Source: Ensifer canadensis
GTDB taxonomy: Bacteria > Pseudomonadota > Alphaproteobacteria > Rhizobiales > Rhizobiaceae
Direction: 5' to 3'
DNA: 64,000 bases
Assembly (NCBI RefSeq): GCF_017488845.2
Contig: NZ_CP083373.1
Span: forward strand, 248,001-312,000
Part shown: one piece after another, positions 8,561 to 17,986 of the stretch
How positions within the stretch are numbered: the stretch's first letter is position 1
How the letters are laid out: every line of letters begins with the position of its first letter
Notes under the pieces: generated by a model
Told to the model about the DNA's origin: nothing
Databases searched by the model: none
What the model saw: the letters and a program-made list of their open reading frames with translations, nothing else
Position numbers and translations under genes: made by a program

Positions 8561-8923
8561 TGACTACTGTTAGTGTGAAGGGTTTCGGATGCCGGCTATC
8601 CACGTGTTGGCCTGGCGCCGGGCCGGCGTCCGAAAGCCTCCAGAGAAAGAACCCGCGGGATGGAGAGGGCAGTTTTCCGGTCTATGGGGATTTGTGGTTT
8701 GCGTTGGGTGCTGGTCGGCCGATCTGATGCGGCTGACAGGTGGCAACGATCCTATTGGCGTTTGTGCCATCCTCGTCGCCGCCGCGCATGCTGTGGCATG
8801 GTCGTTGCAGGGCGGTCGATTCTGGTGTGTTTGGTTGCGCCGTTTGATGCGGGCGCACGAAGTCAGGCTTCCGGGGACGATGAGGTCCCTGGGTAGGAAT
8901 GGTGCGTGGCGGGCGAGTCGCGG

Positions 8924-10132
8924 TCATGGCGTTTGCGCCCCGCTTGTTGAGGCGGCGGATGGCGGTGCTCGGGCGTCGTTGCCGCGCTCGATGGTCTCGA
9001 TGATGATCATGCGCCCGCCGCAGCAGGGACAAGATGGCCGCCAGTCGGCCTGGGCAGCGGCGTCGGCATCATCGGATCGGCGGACTTCAGGCTGGAGCGC
9101 GGCGAGAAGCATGCGGGCGCGCGCGATATTTTCCGCGCAGCCGGCGCTGGCAAGTAGTCCATAGTGGCGGATGCGGTGGAAGCCTTTGGGCAATACGTGG
9201 AGCAGAAAGCGGCGGATGAACTCATCTGGATCGAGCGTCATGGTCCGGTAGCGCTCATGCCCGTCGCGGCGGTAGTCCTTGACGCGGAACGTCACGCCGG
9301 TCTCGTCAAGCGCGATCAGCCGGCTATTGGAGATGGCGACGCGATGGGTGTAGCGCGACAGATACGCCAGAACGGCCTCGGGTCCGGCGAAGGGTGACTT
9401 GGCGTAGACGAACCAATTCTTCCTTCTGAGCGGCACCAGGAATTTAACAAAGGTGCTGCGCTCGCTGAAGCGAGCATGATCGCCGAAGAACGTCAGCCGG
9501 CCGGCGGCATGGGCCTCAGTCAGCTTCGCCAGGAAGAGCCGCCGGAACAGCCTTGAGAGCACGCGCACGGGCAGGAGGAAGCCGGGCCGGCAGGACACCC
9601 ATCGCTCACCATCGAGCGCGATGCCGCCGCCGGGCACGATCATGTGGACATGCGGATGATGGGTCATCGCCGAGCCCCACGTATGCAGCACGGCGGTGAT
9701 GCCGATGTGGGCGCCCAGGTGCTTGGGATCGGCCGCGATGGTGAGCATGGCCTGCGCGGCGGCATGGAACAGGAGACCATAAATGACCGCCTTGTTGTGA
9801 AAGGCGATGTCGGCGATCTCGACCGGCAGTGTGAAGACGACATGGAAGTAGCCGACGGGCAGCAGATCGGCCTGGCGCGCGGCGAGCCATTCCCTTGCCG
9901 CCGCATCCTGGCACTTGGGGCAGTGCCGATTGCGGCAACTGTTGTAGGCGATGCGGCTATGGCCGCAGTCCTCGCATGCCTCGACGTGACCGCCGAGGGC
10001 TGCGGTGCGGCAGTTCTCGATCGCCGCCATCACCTTCAACTGGCCGAGGCTCAAGTGACCGGCATGGGCCGTGCGCCAGGCGGCGCCATGACGATGGAAG
10101 ATATCGGCGACCTCTAGGAGCGGACGGCTCAT
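8924..10132 (-). CDS. tnpA: IS91-family transposase
   Basis: A 402-residue rolling-circle transposase. It has an N-terminal zinc-binding region with C53, C56, C66, C71 and C74 (CEDCGHSR then HCPKCQ). The HUH-type nuclease motif HHPHVHMIVPGGG lies near 158-170, and the candidate catalytic tyrosine segment YLSRYTHRVAISN near 270. These match the Y2_Tnp/IS91 family, which nicks one strand and transposes by rolling-circle replication. It begins 10 bp after the recombinase gene and forms one operon with it. The translated product is identical to that of copy 2. Confidence 0.95.
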   Translation of the reverse strand: MSRPLLEVADIFHRHGAAWRTAHAGHLSLGQLKVMAAIENCRTAALGGHVEACEDCGHSRIAYNSCRNRHCPKCQDAAAREWLAARQADLLPVGYFHVVFTLPVEIADIAFHNKAVIYGLLFHAAAQAMLTIAADPKHLGAHIGITAVLHTWGSAMTHHPHVHMIVPGGGIALDGERWVSCRPGFLLPVRVLSRLFRRLFLAKLTEAHAAGRLTFFGDHARFSERSTFVKFLVPLRRKNWFVYAKSPFAGPEAVLAYLSRYTHRVAISNSRLIALDETGVTFRVKDYRRDGHERYRTMTLDPDEFIRRFLLHVLPKGFHRIRHYGLLASAGCAENIARARMLLAALQPEVRRSDDADAAAQADWRPSCPCCGGRMIIIETIERGNDARAPPSAASTSGAQTP

Positions 10133-10142
10133 CGCCGCCGCG

Positions 10143-11051
10143 TCACGCGCCCGGTCTGGTCTCGTCCTTTGCCAGAAGGCTGATCCGGTCGAGCGGGCTC
10201 ATCACGGCGCGGATGGTCTTGGTGGCGACGCGGGCATAGAGCGCGGTCGTATCAAGTTTGGCATGGCCGAGCAGGACCTGGATGACGCGGATGTCGACGT
10301 CCTGCTCCAGCAGATGTGTGGCGAAGCTGTGGCGCAGCGTGTGCGGCGTCACCCGCTTCTTGATCTTGGCGGTTTCCGCGGCCGTATGGACGGCGCGGTT
10401 CATCTGCCGCGTGGAGAGTGGCGTGATCGGGCTGCGGCCCGGAAACTGCCAGCCCTGTGGCAGCATGACGCCGCGGCGCTTGCCCTCGCGCCACCAAGCG
10501 CGCAGCAACTCGAGCAGTTGCGGCGACAGCATGGCGTGGCGATCCTTGCGCCCCTTGCCTTGCTCGACGCGGATCAACATGCGCGTCGAGTCGATATCGC
10601 TCACCTTGAGCGCCACGATCTCCGACACCCGCAATCCGGCGCCATAGGCCGTGCTGAGAGCAGCCTTGTACTTCGGCCCCGGTGCGGCTTCGAGCAGCCG
10701 CGCCACTTCCTCGATGCTCAGCACCAGCGGCAGCTTGCGCGGCTGATGGATCAGGGTCAGGCGGCGAGACAGATCGGGCCGGTCGATCGTCACGGTGAAG
10801 AAGAAGCGCAGCGCCGAGACCGAACTGTTGATGCTCGGCGGATGCATGCCCATCTGGGTTTGGTGCAACTGGAACCGGCGCAGATCTTCAGCCGTCGCCG
10901 TGTCCGGGGAACGGCCGATGAAGGTGGCAAGTGCCTTCACGCAACGGATATAGTCACGGCGCGTGTCCTCGGTGAAGCCGCGCATGGACATGTCTTCGAT
11001 CATGCGCTCACGAAGCGCGCTGCCGGACGGATGTGAATGGGGGACGGTCAT
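10143..11051 (-). CDS. Tyrosine recombinase carried by the IS91 element
   Basis: A 302-residue phage-integrase-family recombinase. The N-terminal SAM-like DNA-binding domain spans about 15-90. The catalytic residues are all present: R141 (GAGLRVSE), H237 and R240 (HTLRHSFATHLL), H263 (LLGHAKLD) and Y272 (TTALYARV). IS91-like elements with an upstream tyrosine recombinase are a known subgroup; the recombinase probably resolves or circularises intermediates, but this is inferred. It is the first gene of the element's operon, and its start lies 157 bp inside the right end. Confidence 0.93.
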   Translation of the reverse strand: MTVPHSHPSGSALRERMIEDMSMRGFTEDTRRDYIRCVKALATFIGRSPDTATAEDLRRFQLHQTQMGMHPPSINSSVSALRFFFTVTIDRPDLSRRLTLIHQPRKLPLVLSIEEVARLLEAAPGPKYKAALSTAYGAGLRVSEIVALKVSDIDSTRMLIRVEQGKGRKDRHAMLSPQLLELLRAWWREGKRRGVMLPQGWQFPGRSPITPLSTRQMNRAVHTAAETAKIKKRVTPHTLRHSFATHLLEQDVDIRVIQVLLGHAKLDTTALYARVATKTIRAVMSPLDRISLLAKDETRPGA

Positions 11052-11334
11052 CGGATGCTCCTCTCAAGCTGAAGGTTGACCCCTTCATGCTCGGAGGTCT
11101 TCGTCCGCCCGTCACCTCTGATCGATCAAAGCCTCACCGATGCCGTCAACGAGGCACACGTCTCAAGGCCCGCGCCTTCCCTCCCGCGCGAGCGGGTTCG
11201 TTCTGTGGCGCAACTTCGACCTCCAGCGTGGTCGACGGCGATGTCTGCTTTCAGGCGGCGGCAGCTCACCTCAACGGACGACAGGCGGGGAGGCGCATTG
11301 CGGACTGACGGCCTATCACCAAAAGGGACTAATG

Positions 11335-13632
11335 TTAGATCATCGGAGGCTTCAGAAGCGCGCCAATCCGCGAGATACTAACCGAGGGAATAAAATCGAA
11401 GTCGGCGCAGATGGCCATCGCCTGATCTTTGGTCAATCCCGCTGTCGAGGTAACGTTCGTGTCACCGTTGCCAACAGCCCAAGCACTCTCCCACAGCACC
11501 GCCAGCAAGTGGGCGCCGCTCTGCATGTTCTTGACGGTCTTGTTACCGAACTTTCGCCATAGGTGCTCCGCTCGCTCCTTCGGCTTGCCCAAAAAGCTGC
11601 CGAACTCGTTGACGACCGCCATCGGCGGAATTGAGGTGAAGGTCTTGCGCATCATCTCAACGGTTAGCTTGGCGGCCTCGAAACCGGTCGTAATCATCTC
11701 CTCAGCTTCGGTTTTTGGGGTGTTGAGAAGACCAGCCAGGACCTTCTCACGGAAGGCGCTGATCATGGTATCTTCATATCCCCCATGGACGCCTTTGCCG
11801 AAACGTCTCATCTCCGTCTGGCCCTTCCGCTCGCCGCGCGTGAAGGTGTACTCGACCAGACGCAGCGGATCACCGTCATGCAGATATGAGATATGGAGCG
11901 GCTGGCACGCATCCCCAATGTAGTGAGTGAGCGTGCCCGCAGCACACACGAACTCTCGGGGCTTGTCGGCGGCGGCGAACTCGACCATCGCGTCGAATGT
12001 TTGCCAGACCCGGAAAGGCAGCAACCCGCGATACTTTTCGGCTATCGCGTCGCCGCTCTCAAGATCGGTGACTGAGTCGTAGAAGGCTGCCCATTTTCGG
12101 GGGTCGATGAACGTTGTCGGGTCGTCCTTGCAAAGTTCCAGGAGAGTCTTTCCATTGGGATCGGGCTGATCCATGTCGGCGAAATGATTGGGCCCCTCGA
12201 AGGTGCGGGCGAATCCCTGCTTCGCGATACGTGGCTTCCAATAGAAGTCCGGCACATCCGCCAGTGCCACAAAATCCGCAGAACCCATTCCCGAGAACTC
12301 CCCCGCGAGGATGGTGGCGTCATCGTGACTGATGATGTCGGCATTGTTTTTCATCAGCGTGTTGAGTTTCGGCGACCGGTTCGACAGCGCGACCTGGGCG
12401 CGATTGGCGATCGAGAAGTGACCGATGGCACTCCATGTGTCGGGCTGATCGAGATTCCAGTTGCGGACCGGGTCGACGCCTAGCTCGGCACACACGCGCG
12501 ACAGGAGCGTTGCCAATACATAGCTCTGCGGGCGCGCTTCGCCGGCCGAATAGAGCATGTTTCGGCCCCACTGCATGGCCAGCGGCTGGTAGTCCTTGTG
12601 CTTGGCCTTGGACTTAGGCGATTTGCCCTCGTCGTCTGGCTCGAGAAGCCAGAGTGTTCCTGAATCACCGGGGTGGGTTGCGAACGTTGGTTCTTTCGCC
12701 TTGTTGGCCTCAGCAGGACGGGGGCCAATGAGCAGGTCAGCGACGTACTCAAACCCGCCATTGGTCTTGTAGCGGTAAAAGAGTGCGGCTATCTCGCCCT
12801 CCATCTCACCGCTTGCGGCACCGGTACCACGAACGTCGCGACCGATGAGCGCCAACGAAATGGTATGGACTGAGAGGTCGACCATCTTTCCCATTTGGCC
12901 GACATGGCGGATTTCGGCGGTCCAACGGTCGAGATTGTCGATGTCGATGAGGCCGACATCGAGATTGACGTAGACGTCGCGGCCCGGCCAGCCGGGGTAG
13001 TGCGTCGTGAACAAGGCGCGCGTCAAATGCTTCTCGGAGCTCACGCCAATGCGCTGTTCCTTACCGCCTAGCCGCGAATAGATAATTTCACCCGCTTCGC
13101 CGGCGACATGTCGGTTCGTGAGGGCATAGACGGTGTGGCCATCGCTCACCAGGCACGCGATCGTGGCAGCGTACTCCTGGCCCTGGTTGCGCGCGATGAC
13201 GGGCCACCCGCCGCCGATATTGTTGACCGGAAAGACCGTGCTGAGCGGACGCGTCTCGTTCCGGCTTTCCTTGGGCGCTTCAATCACGCACACCGGGATG
13301 CTGCGGCCATCCGGCAGGTATAGCGTCTTCGGCACTAGGTCGCCTGGCTCTAGCTCTTTTTCTGTAACCCAGCGTTCGACGAAAACGAGTATCGCTGGCC
13401 AGGAGTAGTAGCGAATTTGCGAGTTCGCGAGCGTGCGCGCGTAAGTGCCGTGGACTTTGCCCTCGCTGCGCTCGGTCGGCCAGCTATCTTTGGTGCGGAT
13501 GCGGTAGAGGCCGATAGCTGTCGCGATCACGTTCGCGTGGCGCATGAGGTGGATGTGGTACTGGTCTCGTGCATCGAGAAGATCGCGCAACGAGAGTTGG
13601 TCATGGGCTCGATCGAGACGTTTCGTAGCCAT
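11335..13632 (-). CDS. Trypsin-like serine protease fused to an S1/P1-nuclease-like domain
   Basis: A 765-residue protein. The N-terminal half has the elements of a chymotrypsin-fold protease: H175 (ALTNRHVAG), D225 (NLDVGLIDID) and S324 (HPGDSGTLW). The C-terminal half (about 470-765) carries the metal-ligand signature of S1/P1 nucleases and zinc phospholipase C: H483 (PNHFADMD), H570-x3-D574-x5-H580 (THYIGDACQPLH) and H616-x3-E620 (VHGGYE). No signal peptide is visible, so it is likely intracellular, unlike typical S1/P1 enzymes. It stands alone between the IS91 element and a region of decayed DNA, with no obvious partner. An effector of cell killing or phage defence, activated or released by self-cleavage, would fit, but this is inference. 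An alternative is a secreted or scavenging hydrolase. Confidence 0.75.
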   Translation of the reverse strand: MATKRLDRAHDQLSLRDLLDARDQYHIHLMRHANVIATAIGLYRIRTKDSWPTERSEGKVHGTYARTLANSQIRYYSWPAILVFVERWVTEKELEPGDLVPKTLYLPDGRSIPVCVIEAPKESRNETRPLSTVFPVNNIGGGWPVIARNQGQEYAATIACLVSDGHTVYALTNRHVAGEAGEIIYSRLGGKEQRIGVSSEKHLTRALFTTHYPGWPGRDVYVNLDVGLIDIDNLDRWTAEIRHVGQMGKMVDLSVHTISLALIGRDVRGTGAASGEMEGEIAALFYRYKTNGGFEYVADLLIGPRPAEANKAKEPTFATHPGDSGTLWLLEPDDEGKSPKSKAKHKDYQPLAMQWGRNMLYSAGEARPQSYVLATLLSRVCAELGVDPVRNWNLDQPDTWSAIGHFSIANRAQVALSNRSPKLNTLMKNNADIISHDDATILAGEFSGMGSADFVALADVPDFYWKPRIAKQGFARTFEGPNHFADMDQPDPNGKTLLELCKDDPTTFIDPRKWAAFYDSVTDLESGDAIAEKYRGLLPFRVWQTFDAMVEFAAADKPREFVCAAGTLTHYIGDACQPLHISYLHDGDPLRLVEYTFTRGERKGQTEMRRFGKGVHGGYEDTMISAFREKVLAGLLNTPKTEAEEMITTGFEAAKLTVEMMRKTFTSIPPMAVVNEFGSFLGKPKERAEHLWRKFGNKTVKNMQSGAHLLAVLWESAWAVGNGDTNVTSTAGLTKDQAMAICADFDFIPSVSISRIGALLKPPMI

Positions 13633-14131
13633 GCTGCCCCCAACAGAATTGCGTTTCTAGTATCGCCTCAACAACCCTCGCCGTCTAGGCCGATGTCTCA
13701 TGTGTTCCACGGTTGCATTTGGATTTAGTATTAATGGTCGCTCGCAAGGTAACCCTGTCACACTCCCTTTTCGAATGTGGCCATTGGCGAAGCAGACCGT
13801 CGGCCTTTCAGAACTCTATCGCGTGCTATGAACGACCAACTTGAGGGCGCAATGCTGCGTTCACAGACTTAAGCGTGGACGTCGCCTTAGAGGCGGACAG
13901 AATCGCGCTCCCACCAGATCGCATAATGTATCAACGGGAATAAGGCGATTTGGCCTCGTGCAGTTCAGCTGGAGGAGGCGAGCCGTGGGTGTGGCACCCG
14001 GGGCGGGCATTCAGCGGTGCCGGGGCAGTTGCCAGTTTGATGTCCCGCCAGCAAAGGTTTGGCGCACCGTGCACTACGGCGTCTGCTGCTTCCGTTTTTC
14101 CTCGTCGTATGCGCGGCGGCCAACCAATTTG
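13633..14131. other. Intergenic region containing one copy of the dispersed core repeat
   Basis: About 500 bp with no credible gene. It contains the core repeat at 13,919-13,932. The plus-strand open frame across it (13,841-14,227) runs antisense into the next gene and has no support. Confidence 0.4.
13919..13932 (+). repeat. Dispersed core repeat, copy a (TCGCATAATGTATC)
   Basis: An exact copy of the 14-bp core shared by six loci in this window, followed by AACGGGAATAAG. The upstream TTCACGAGC arm seen in copies b, d and f is not evident here. Confidence 0.5.
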
Positions 14132-14602
14132 CTATGGGAGAACTTCGACCGTAACCGGCCGGTCCGCAAGCTTCTCGAGAGTTGCCGGCGACGCCTTATA
14201 GGTCCCGATGTGAAGCGTCTGGTCTGAGTAATCGATGCCGGCTGTATTGTAGTAAAAGCCGAGGTTTCCCCACGGGACGAAGTAGATGAGGTCGCCGTCT
14301 TCGGGGTCGGATCCGGGCGAGCCGATGTGCTTGAGCTTACGGGGCAGATAGCTGATTTTTTCGCGGCCGGCGAATTCCTCAAGCTTGAGTGTGAGCGGCA
14401 GCATCGAAAGGAAGTCGCGCACTGCTGGACTGTCTTCGCCGACTGTTACGTCCACCGTCGTTGCACCATCGGTGAACCGCACGACCGTACCGATCACTGA
14501 CGTGGGATTGCGATCCTTTGTTTGAGCAAAGGACATGGTGGGCAATGTGACCGAATGGGCTGCGAGCAAGAGCGCAACCATTTGACGATTGAACCGCGAC
14601 AT
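14132..14602 (-). CDS. Secreted cyclophilin-like-fold protein
   Basis: A 156-residue protein with a signal peptide (MSRFNRQMVALLLAAHSVTLPTMSFA). A cyclophilin-like domain follows (about 40-156), recognised from SPAVRDFLSMLPLTLKLEEF, KISYLPRKL and YFVPWGNLGFYY. The start is chosen at MSRFNRQ because earlier in-frame ATGs would displace the signal peptide. A paralogue at 21,976-22,425 shares the same three blocks (ARDFASMLPLDLAFSDF, KIAYLPRKL, YYIPWGNLAFF). These proteins often accompany redox enzymes in rhizobia; the molecular role is not known. Confidence 0.7.
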   Translation of the reverse strand: MSRFNRQMVALLLAAHSVTLPTMSFAQTKDRNPTSVIGTVVRFTDGATTVDVTVGEDSPAVRDFLSMLPLTLKLEEFAGREKISYLPRKLKHIGSPGSDPEDGDLIYFVPWGNLGFYYNTAGIDYSDQTLHIGTYKASPATLEKLADRPVTVEVLP

Positions 14603-14940
14603 TCTTTCGTTCTCTCGACTGTTGGCACCGGCTACCTGTTTCCGGTGTGACATGATCGGGCTCGAGGGGCCTTCGTTCCTGCTCAAGCCGTTCGATACCG
14701 ACCAATATAAACAGTCGAGCAGCATCCGATTACCTCTGCCACTTCGCTTGCCGTCATGCGCCCAGTCCATGAGTGCCGCTCAGTCGGGCGAAGATCATCA
14801 GCCGACTGATCGATGCGCTTCATAAGCGCATGCGCATTTCCGGCGCTAATCGCGCAGCCAGATCGAAGGTACTGTCTCTACCAGGTTGATCGTTGACCGC
14901 CAGCAATCGCCGCGAAGCCATGCAACCCACGAGATGATCG
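14603..14940. other. Divergent intergenic region
   Basis: About 340 bp between the cyclophilin-like gene and the adenylate cyclase gene, so it should hold both promoters. I could not identify reliable -35/-10 elements or operators in it. Confidence 0.3.
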
Positions 14941-16518
14941 ATGAGAACCCATTTTGAGCCAGTGTCGAAGCCTTGGAAGACCACGTCGCGATGCGTTGCG
15001 CTTCTCCTGGGGCGCGCCCGACGCCGCCTGGCTGGCACGGCAACCGACCCCTTGGTCTCCGCGGAGGCGCTCGGCGATGCTATCGATCGTGAAGTAAAAG
15101 AGGGCCTGGCCTACATGTTCTGGGGCCGGCTGGTCGCGCTGGGAACGCTCGCCCTGGGGGCGGTCCTTGCCGTGCCACTCGACCGTTCGGGCCTATATGT
15201 AGCTGCCATCGTGGCTTTCGGGTTGCTCAATGCTCTTTCCTTTGGCTTGGCACGCAGCAGTCGCTTTGCGACAGTGGCGACATGGTCGTTCGTCGTCATC
15301 GACGCAGCGATATTGACTTACATCTTTGTCACGCCTTCGCCGTTCGCCGTCGAAGGCTGGACGTCCCAGCTCAACCTTCGCCTGCCGAATTTCCTGTATC
15401 TGGGTGTGTTTCTGGTGAGCATGGCGCTCAGCTACTCGCCAGCCCTCGTCGTCTGGAGCGGCGCGGTCACCATTATCGTCTGGAACATCGCCTACTGCTG
15501 GGTCGCGATGCGGCCCGATTCCATCGCATATGGGAGAGATTTGCTCGATGGCGGGTTGAGTGATACTGACATCATCGCGCTGGTGCTCGATCCGCGCTCC
15601 GTGAGCCTGATCAATCTCTCATATCAGACGATGTTCCTGGTGCTCGTGACGATCATTCTCGCGATCGCTGTTTGGCGCTCGCGCCGGCTTGTTCGCAAGC
15701 AGGTTGCGGCGGAGGCCCAGCGCAGCGCCTTGTCGCGCTACTTCTCGCCGAACATCGTCCGCGAGTTGTCCAGCGGGTCGAATGGCTTTGGAGAGCCTTC
15801 GCTCCAGACGGCCGCGATCCTCTTTGCCGATATGGTGGGCTTCACCAGGGTTTCGGAGGGGCTCGCACCAGAGGATCTCGTTAAACTGCTGAAGGAGTAT
15901 CACGCACGTCTGGCGACGGTTGCCTTTGCCCACGGCGGGACCGTGGACAAATATATCGGAGACGAGATCATGGTGCATTTTGGCACCCCTCGTCCCCGGA
16001 AGGACGATGCCGCGCGAGCGCTTGCTTGCGCGCGGGACATGCTGGAGCAGGTCCGATTGTGGAATGAGCAGCGTTTCGCTTCTGGCGAACACGCAATCGA
16101 GGTCGGTATCGGCGTTCACTACGGCGAGGTCATCGTCGGAAACATCGGAGACGAGCGTCGCCTCGAATACACGGTGCTGGGCGACACGGTGAATGTAGCG
16201 AGCAGGCTCGAACGGCTGACGCGCACGATTGGGACATCCCTTGCGGTCAGCGAGGACCTACTGATCGCGGCACAGGCGCAAAGCTCGAATCTGGGGCCTA
16301 CAATCGAGGAACTGCGGCCAGATCAGATGCACTTCGTGCGCGGGCGTCGGCGACCGATCGCCGTCTGGTACCTTCCGCGTGCGCACAAGCATGAAGGGCG
16401 AGGCGTAGCCAGCCGCCGCCAGCACTCGGTCCCGGCACAGTCGAAGCTAGTGGATCGTATCCTGCCTGTGACCGGAACTACGACCTTTGATATCTCAAGG
16501 CGTCTACCACCACCTTGA
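14941..16518 (+). CDS. Membrane-bound class III adenylate cyclase
   Basis: A 525-residue protein with about six hydrophobic segments (roughly 58-80, 85-105, 110-130, 150-188 as two, and 231-247), followed by a cytoplasmic class III cyclase domain (about 290-455). The metal-binding aspartates are D297 (LFADMVGFTR) and D341 (KYIGDEIMVHFG), and the transition-state segment is TVLGDTVNVASRLE with N418 and R422. It would make cAMP from ATP; adenine rather than guanine specificity is assumed from the family. The last 41 bp overlap the 3' end of the convergent lysR gene, and the C-terminal tail after IAVWYLP looks unstructured. No cAMP receptor gene is nearby. Confidence 0.88.
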   Translation: MRTHFEPVSKPWKTTSRCVALLLGRARRRLAGTATDPLVSAEALGDAIDREVKEGLAYMFWGRLVALGTLALGAVLAVPLDRSGLYVAAIVAFGLLNALSFGLARSSRFATVATWSFVVIDAAILTYIFVTPSPFAVEGWTSQLNLRLPNFLYLGVFLVSMALSYSPALVVWSGAVTIIVWNIAYCWVAMRPDSIAYGRDLLDGGLSDTDIIALVLDPRSVSLINLSYQTMFLVLVTIILAIAVWRSRRLVRKQVAAEAQRSALSRYFSPNIVRELSSGSNGFGEPSLQTAAILFADMVGFTRVSEGLAPEDLVKLLKEYHARLATVAFAHGGTVDKYIGDEIMVHFGTPRPRKDDAARALACARDMLEQVRLWNEQRFASGEHAIEVGIGVHYGEVIVGNIGDERRLEYTVLGDTVNVASRLERLTRTIGTSLAVSEDLLIAAQAQSSNLGPTIEELRPDQMHFVRGRRRPIAVWYLPRAHKHEGRGVASRRQHSVPAQSKLVDRILPVTGTTTFDISRRLPPP

Positions 16519-17374
16519 ATGCCGGCGAGTTCTGATGCCGGCTCGGATAGTAGATATAGTAGCCGGGGAAGGGCGGTGACCAGTCGGAAAGCAGCGCGAC
16601 CAGACGTCCCGCCTCGATATGATCGGTCACCAAGTCCTCCGGCAAGAAGGCTATCCCATGACCTGCAAGCGCGGCGTCTACCATGGGATAGGACGTGTTG
16701 AACGCGAGTTGTCCGTCGACCCTGACGCGAAGCTCCTGGCCGTTCTTCTCAAACTCCCAGATATAGAGACCCCCGCCGGTTGCCTGGCGCATGTTGATGC
16801 AGTCGTGCTGCATCAAATCCTGCGGGTGCTCTGGGATCGAACGATCTGCAAGATACTCCGGAGAGGCCACGGCAAGCATCCGCCAGTCGGGCCCGATCCT
16901 GACCGCGATCATGTCTTTTTCGATGCTTTCACCGAGCCGAACGCCCGCGTCGAAGCCGTCGTCGACGATGTTGCGCAGGCCATTGTCACGACTGAGCTCA
17001 ATCTTGATATCAGGATATTTCGACAGGATCGGCTTCAGCTTGGGCCAGACGACGGTTTCGAGCGCATGATCCGACAGGGTGATTTTGATCGTACCCGACG
17101 GCGTGTCGCGCAACGCCGTAAGTGCCGCCAGATCGCTCCTGATTGCGGATATTCTCGGCGACAACGAATGAAACAAGCGATCCCCGGCTTCAGTCAAGGC
17201 AACGCTTCGCGTCGTCCTAGTCAGCAGTCTCAGCCCCATCCGGGTTTCGAGCCGCTTGATCGTGTGACTGAGCGTCGACTGGGTTATGCCAAGCTTGGCG
17301 GCTGCCTTGGTGAAGTTGCGCTCCTCGGCAACGGCGAGGAACCATAACAGGTCATTGAAGTCTTCTTTGGCCAT
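16478..17374 (-). CDS. LysR-family regulator of the divergent molybdenum-enzyme operon
   Basis: A 298-residue LysR regulator. The N-terminal winged helix (about 5-65) contains FTKAAAKLGITQSTLSHTIKRLE, and the substrate-binding domain runs from about 90 to 295 with EKDMIAVRIGPDWRM and FPGYYIYYPSRHQ. The start is taken at MAKEDFNDL; the longer frame begins 21 codons upstream without a binding site. It is divergent from the iorA-like gene, 152 bp apart. A 31-bp sequence in this gap recurs before the MFS gene 3.3 kb away, so it probably controls both transcripts. A decayed paralogue lies at 24,541-25,385. Confidence 0.88.
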   Translation of the reverse strand: MAKEDFNDLLWFLAVAEERNFTKAAAKLGITQSTLSHTIKRLETRMGLRLLTRTTRSVALTEAGDRLFHSLSPRISAIRSDLAALTALRDTPSGTIKITLSDHALETVVWPKLKPILSKYPDIKIELSRDNGLRNIVDDGFDAGVRLGESIEKDMIAVRIGPDWRMLAVASPEYLADRSIPEHPQDLMQHDCINMRQATGGGLYIWEFEKNGQELRVRVDGQLAFNTSYPMVDAALAGHGIAFLPEDLVTDHIEAGRLVALLSDWSPPFPGYYIYYPSRHQNSPAFKVVVDALRYQRS

Positions 17375-17418
17375 CGATTTTCGCTTGGTCCGCCTCGGTC
17401 GATTTATGGTGCGTGTCG

Positions 17419-17449
17419 ATAAATGTAAGCGAAGCATGGCGTCTAATCC
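17419..17449. promoter_or_regulatory. Probable LysR-binding element, copy 1
   Basis: A 31-bp element starting ATAAATGTAAG and ending CTAATCC. It matches the element at 20,692-20,722 at 23 of 31 positions by direct count. It lies between the divergent lysR and iorA-like genes, as expected for a LysR-type regulator. Confidence 0.6.
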
Positions 17450-17526
17450 ATAGCCGTCTCCTTTGTTAGCGTCTGTGCTGAGACAGTTTCGTTCGAGATC
17501 GTCGTGCGCATCCTAAGGAGACCGCC

Positions 17527-17973
17527 ATGGAACTCACCATCAATGGGACCAAACACCAGGTCGACATCGAACCCGACACACCGCTGCTTTGGGTCCTTCG
17601 CGACGAACTCGCGATGACGGGCACGAAGTATGGTTGCGGACTCGCCCAATGTGGCGCCTGCACCGTGCTCGTAGACGGACAGGCGACCCGGTCTTGCGTC
17701 ACGCCCATCGAGAGCGTTGTCGGCGCCGACATCATGACGATCGAGGCGGTTGCTGATGACCCGGTCGGTCAGAAGGTCGTTGAGGCCTGGGTCGCCAACC
17801 AGGTCGCCCAATGCGGCTACTGCCAGTCTGGGCAGGTCATGGCGGCAACAGCCCTCCTCAAGCAAACACCGAAGCCGACGGAAGAGGACATCGCTGGTGC
17901 GATGGTCAACCTCTGTCGCTGTGGCACCTACAACGCGATCGCCGCGGCTGTCCGCGACGCTGCGCAAGCTTGA
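17527..17973 (+). CDS. (2Fe-2S)-binding subunit of a molybdenum hydroxylase (isoquinoline 1-oxidoreductase alpha type)
   Basis: A 148-residue iron-sulfur subunit with two [2Fe-2S] sites. The plant-type ferredoxin domain has C37, C42, C45 and C57 (YGCGLAQCGACTVLVDG). The C-terminal helical domain has the CGYC and CRCG motifs (QCGYCQSGQVMAA, LCRCGTYNAI). An AAGGAG box lies 6 bp before the ATG. It is the first gene of the operon with the molybdopterin subunit 13 bp downstream and a cytochrome c. It passes electrons from the Mo site to the cytochrome. The substrate may be an aldehyde or an N-heterocycle; the sequence does not decide. Confidence 0.9.
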   Translation: MELTINGTKHQVDIEPDTPLLWVLRDELAMTGTKYGCGLAQCGACTVLVDGQATRSCVTPIESVVGADIMTIEAVADDPVGQKVVEAWVANQVAQCGYCQSGQVMAATALLKQTPKPTEEDIAGAMVNLCRCGTYNAIAAAVRDAAQA

Positions 17974-17986
17974 TCGGAGGTGAACC

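Larger units (their letters stand above)
8574..11207 (-). mobile_element. IS91-family element, copy 1 (2,634 bp)
   Basis: The limits come from comparison with the second copy at 54,583-57,216. The two agree from TGTGAAGGGTTTCGG on the left to GGGTTCGTTCTGTG on the right, and the flanks differ immediately outside. It carries a tyrosine recombinase gene followed by an IS91 transposase gene, both on the minus strand. The right end contains the small hairpin CCCGC-GCGA-GCGGG. No target duplication is seen, as expected for rolling-circle transposition. The roughly 350 bp left of the transposase stop is non-coding and should contain oriIS. Confidence 0.9.

Noticed and set aside
9644..11036. Plus-strand frames inside the IS91 elements
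   Set aside because: They are mirror images of the transposase and recombinase genes and appear in both copies only because the element is duplicated.
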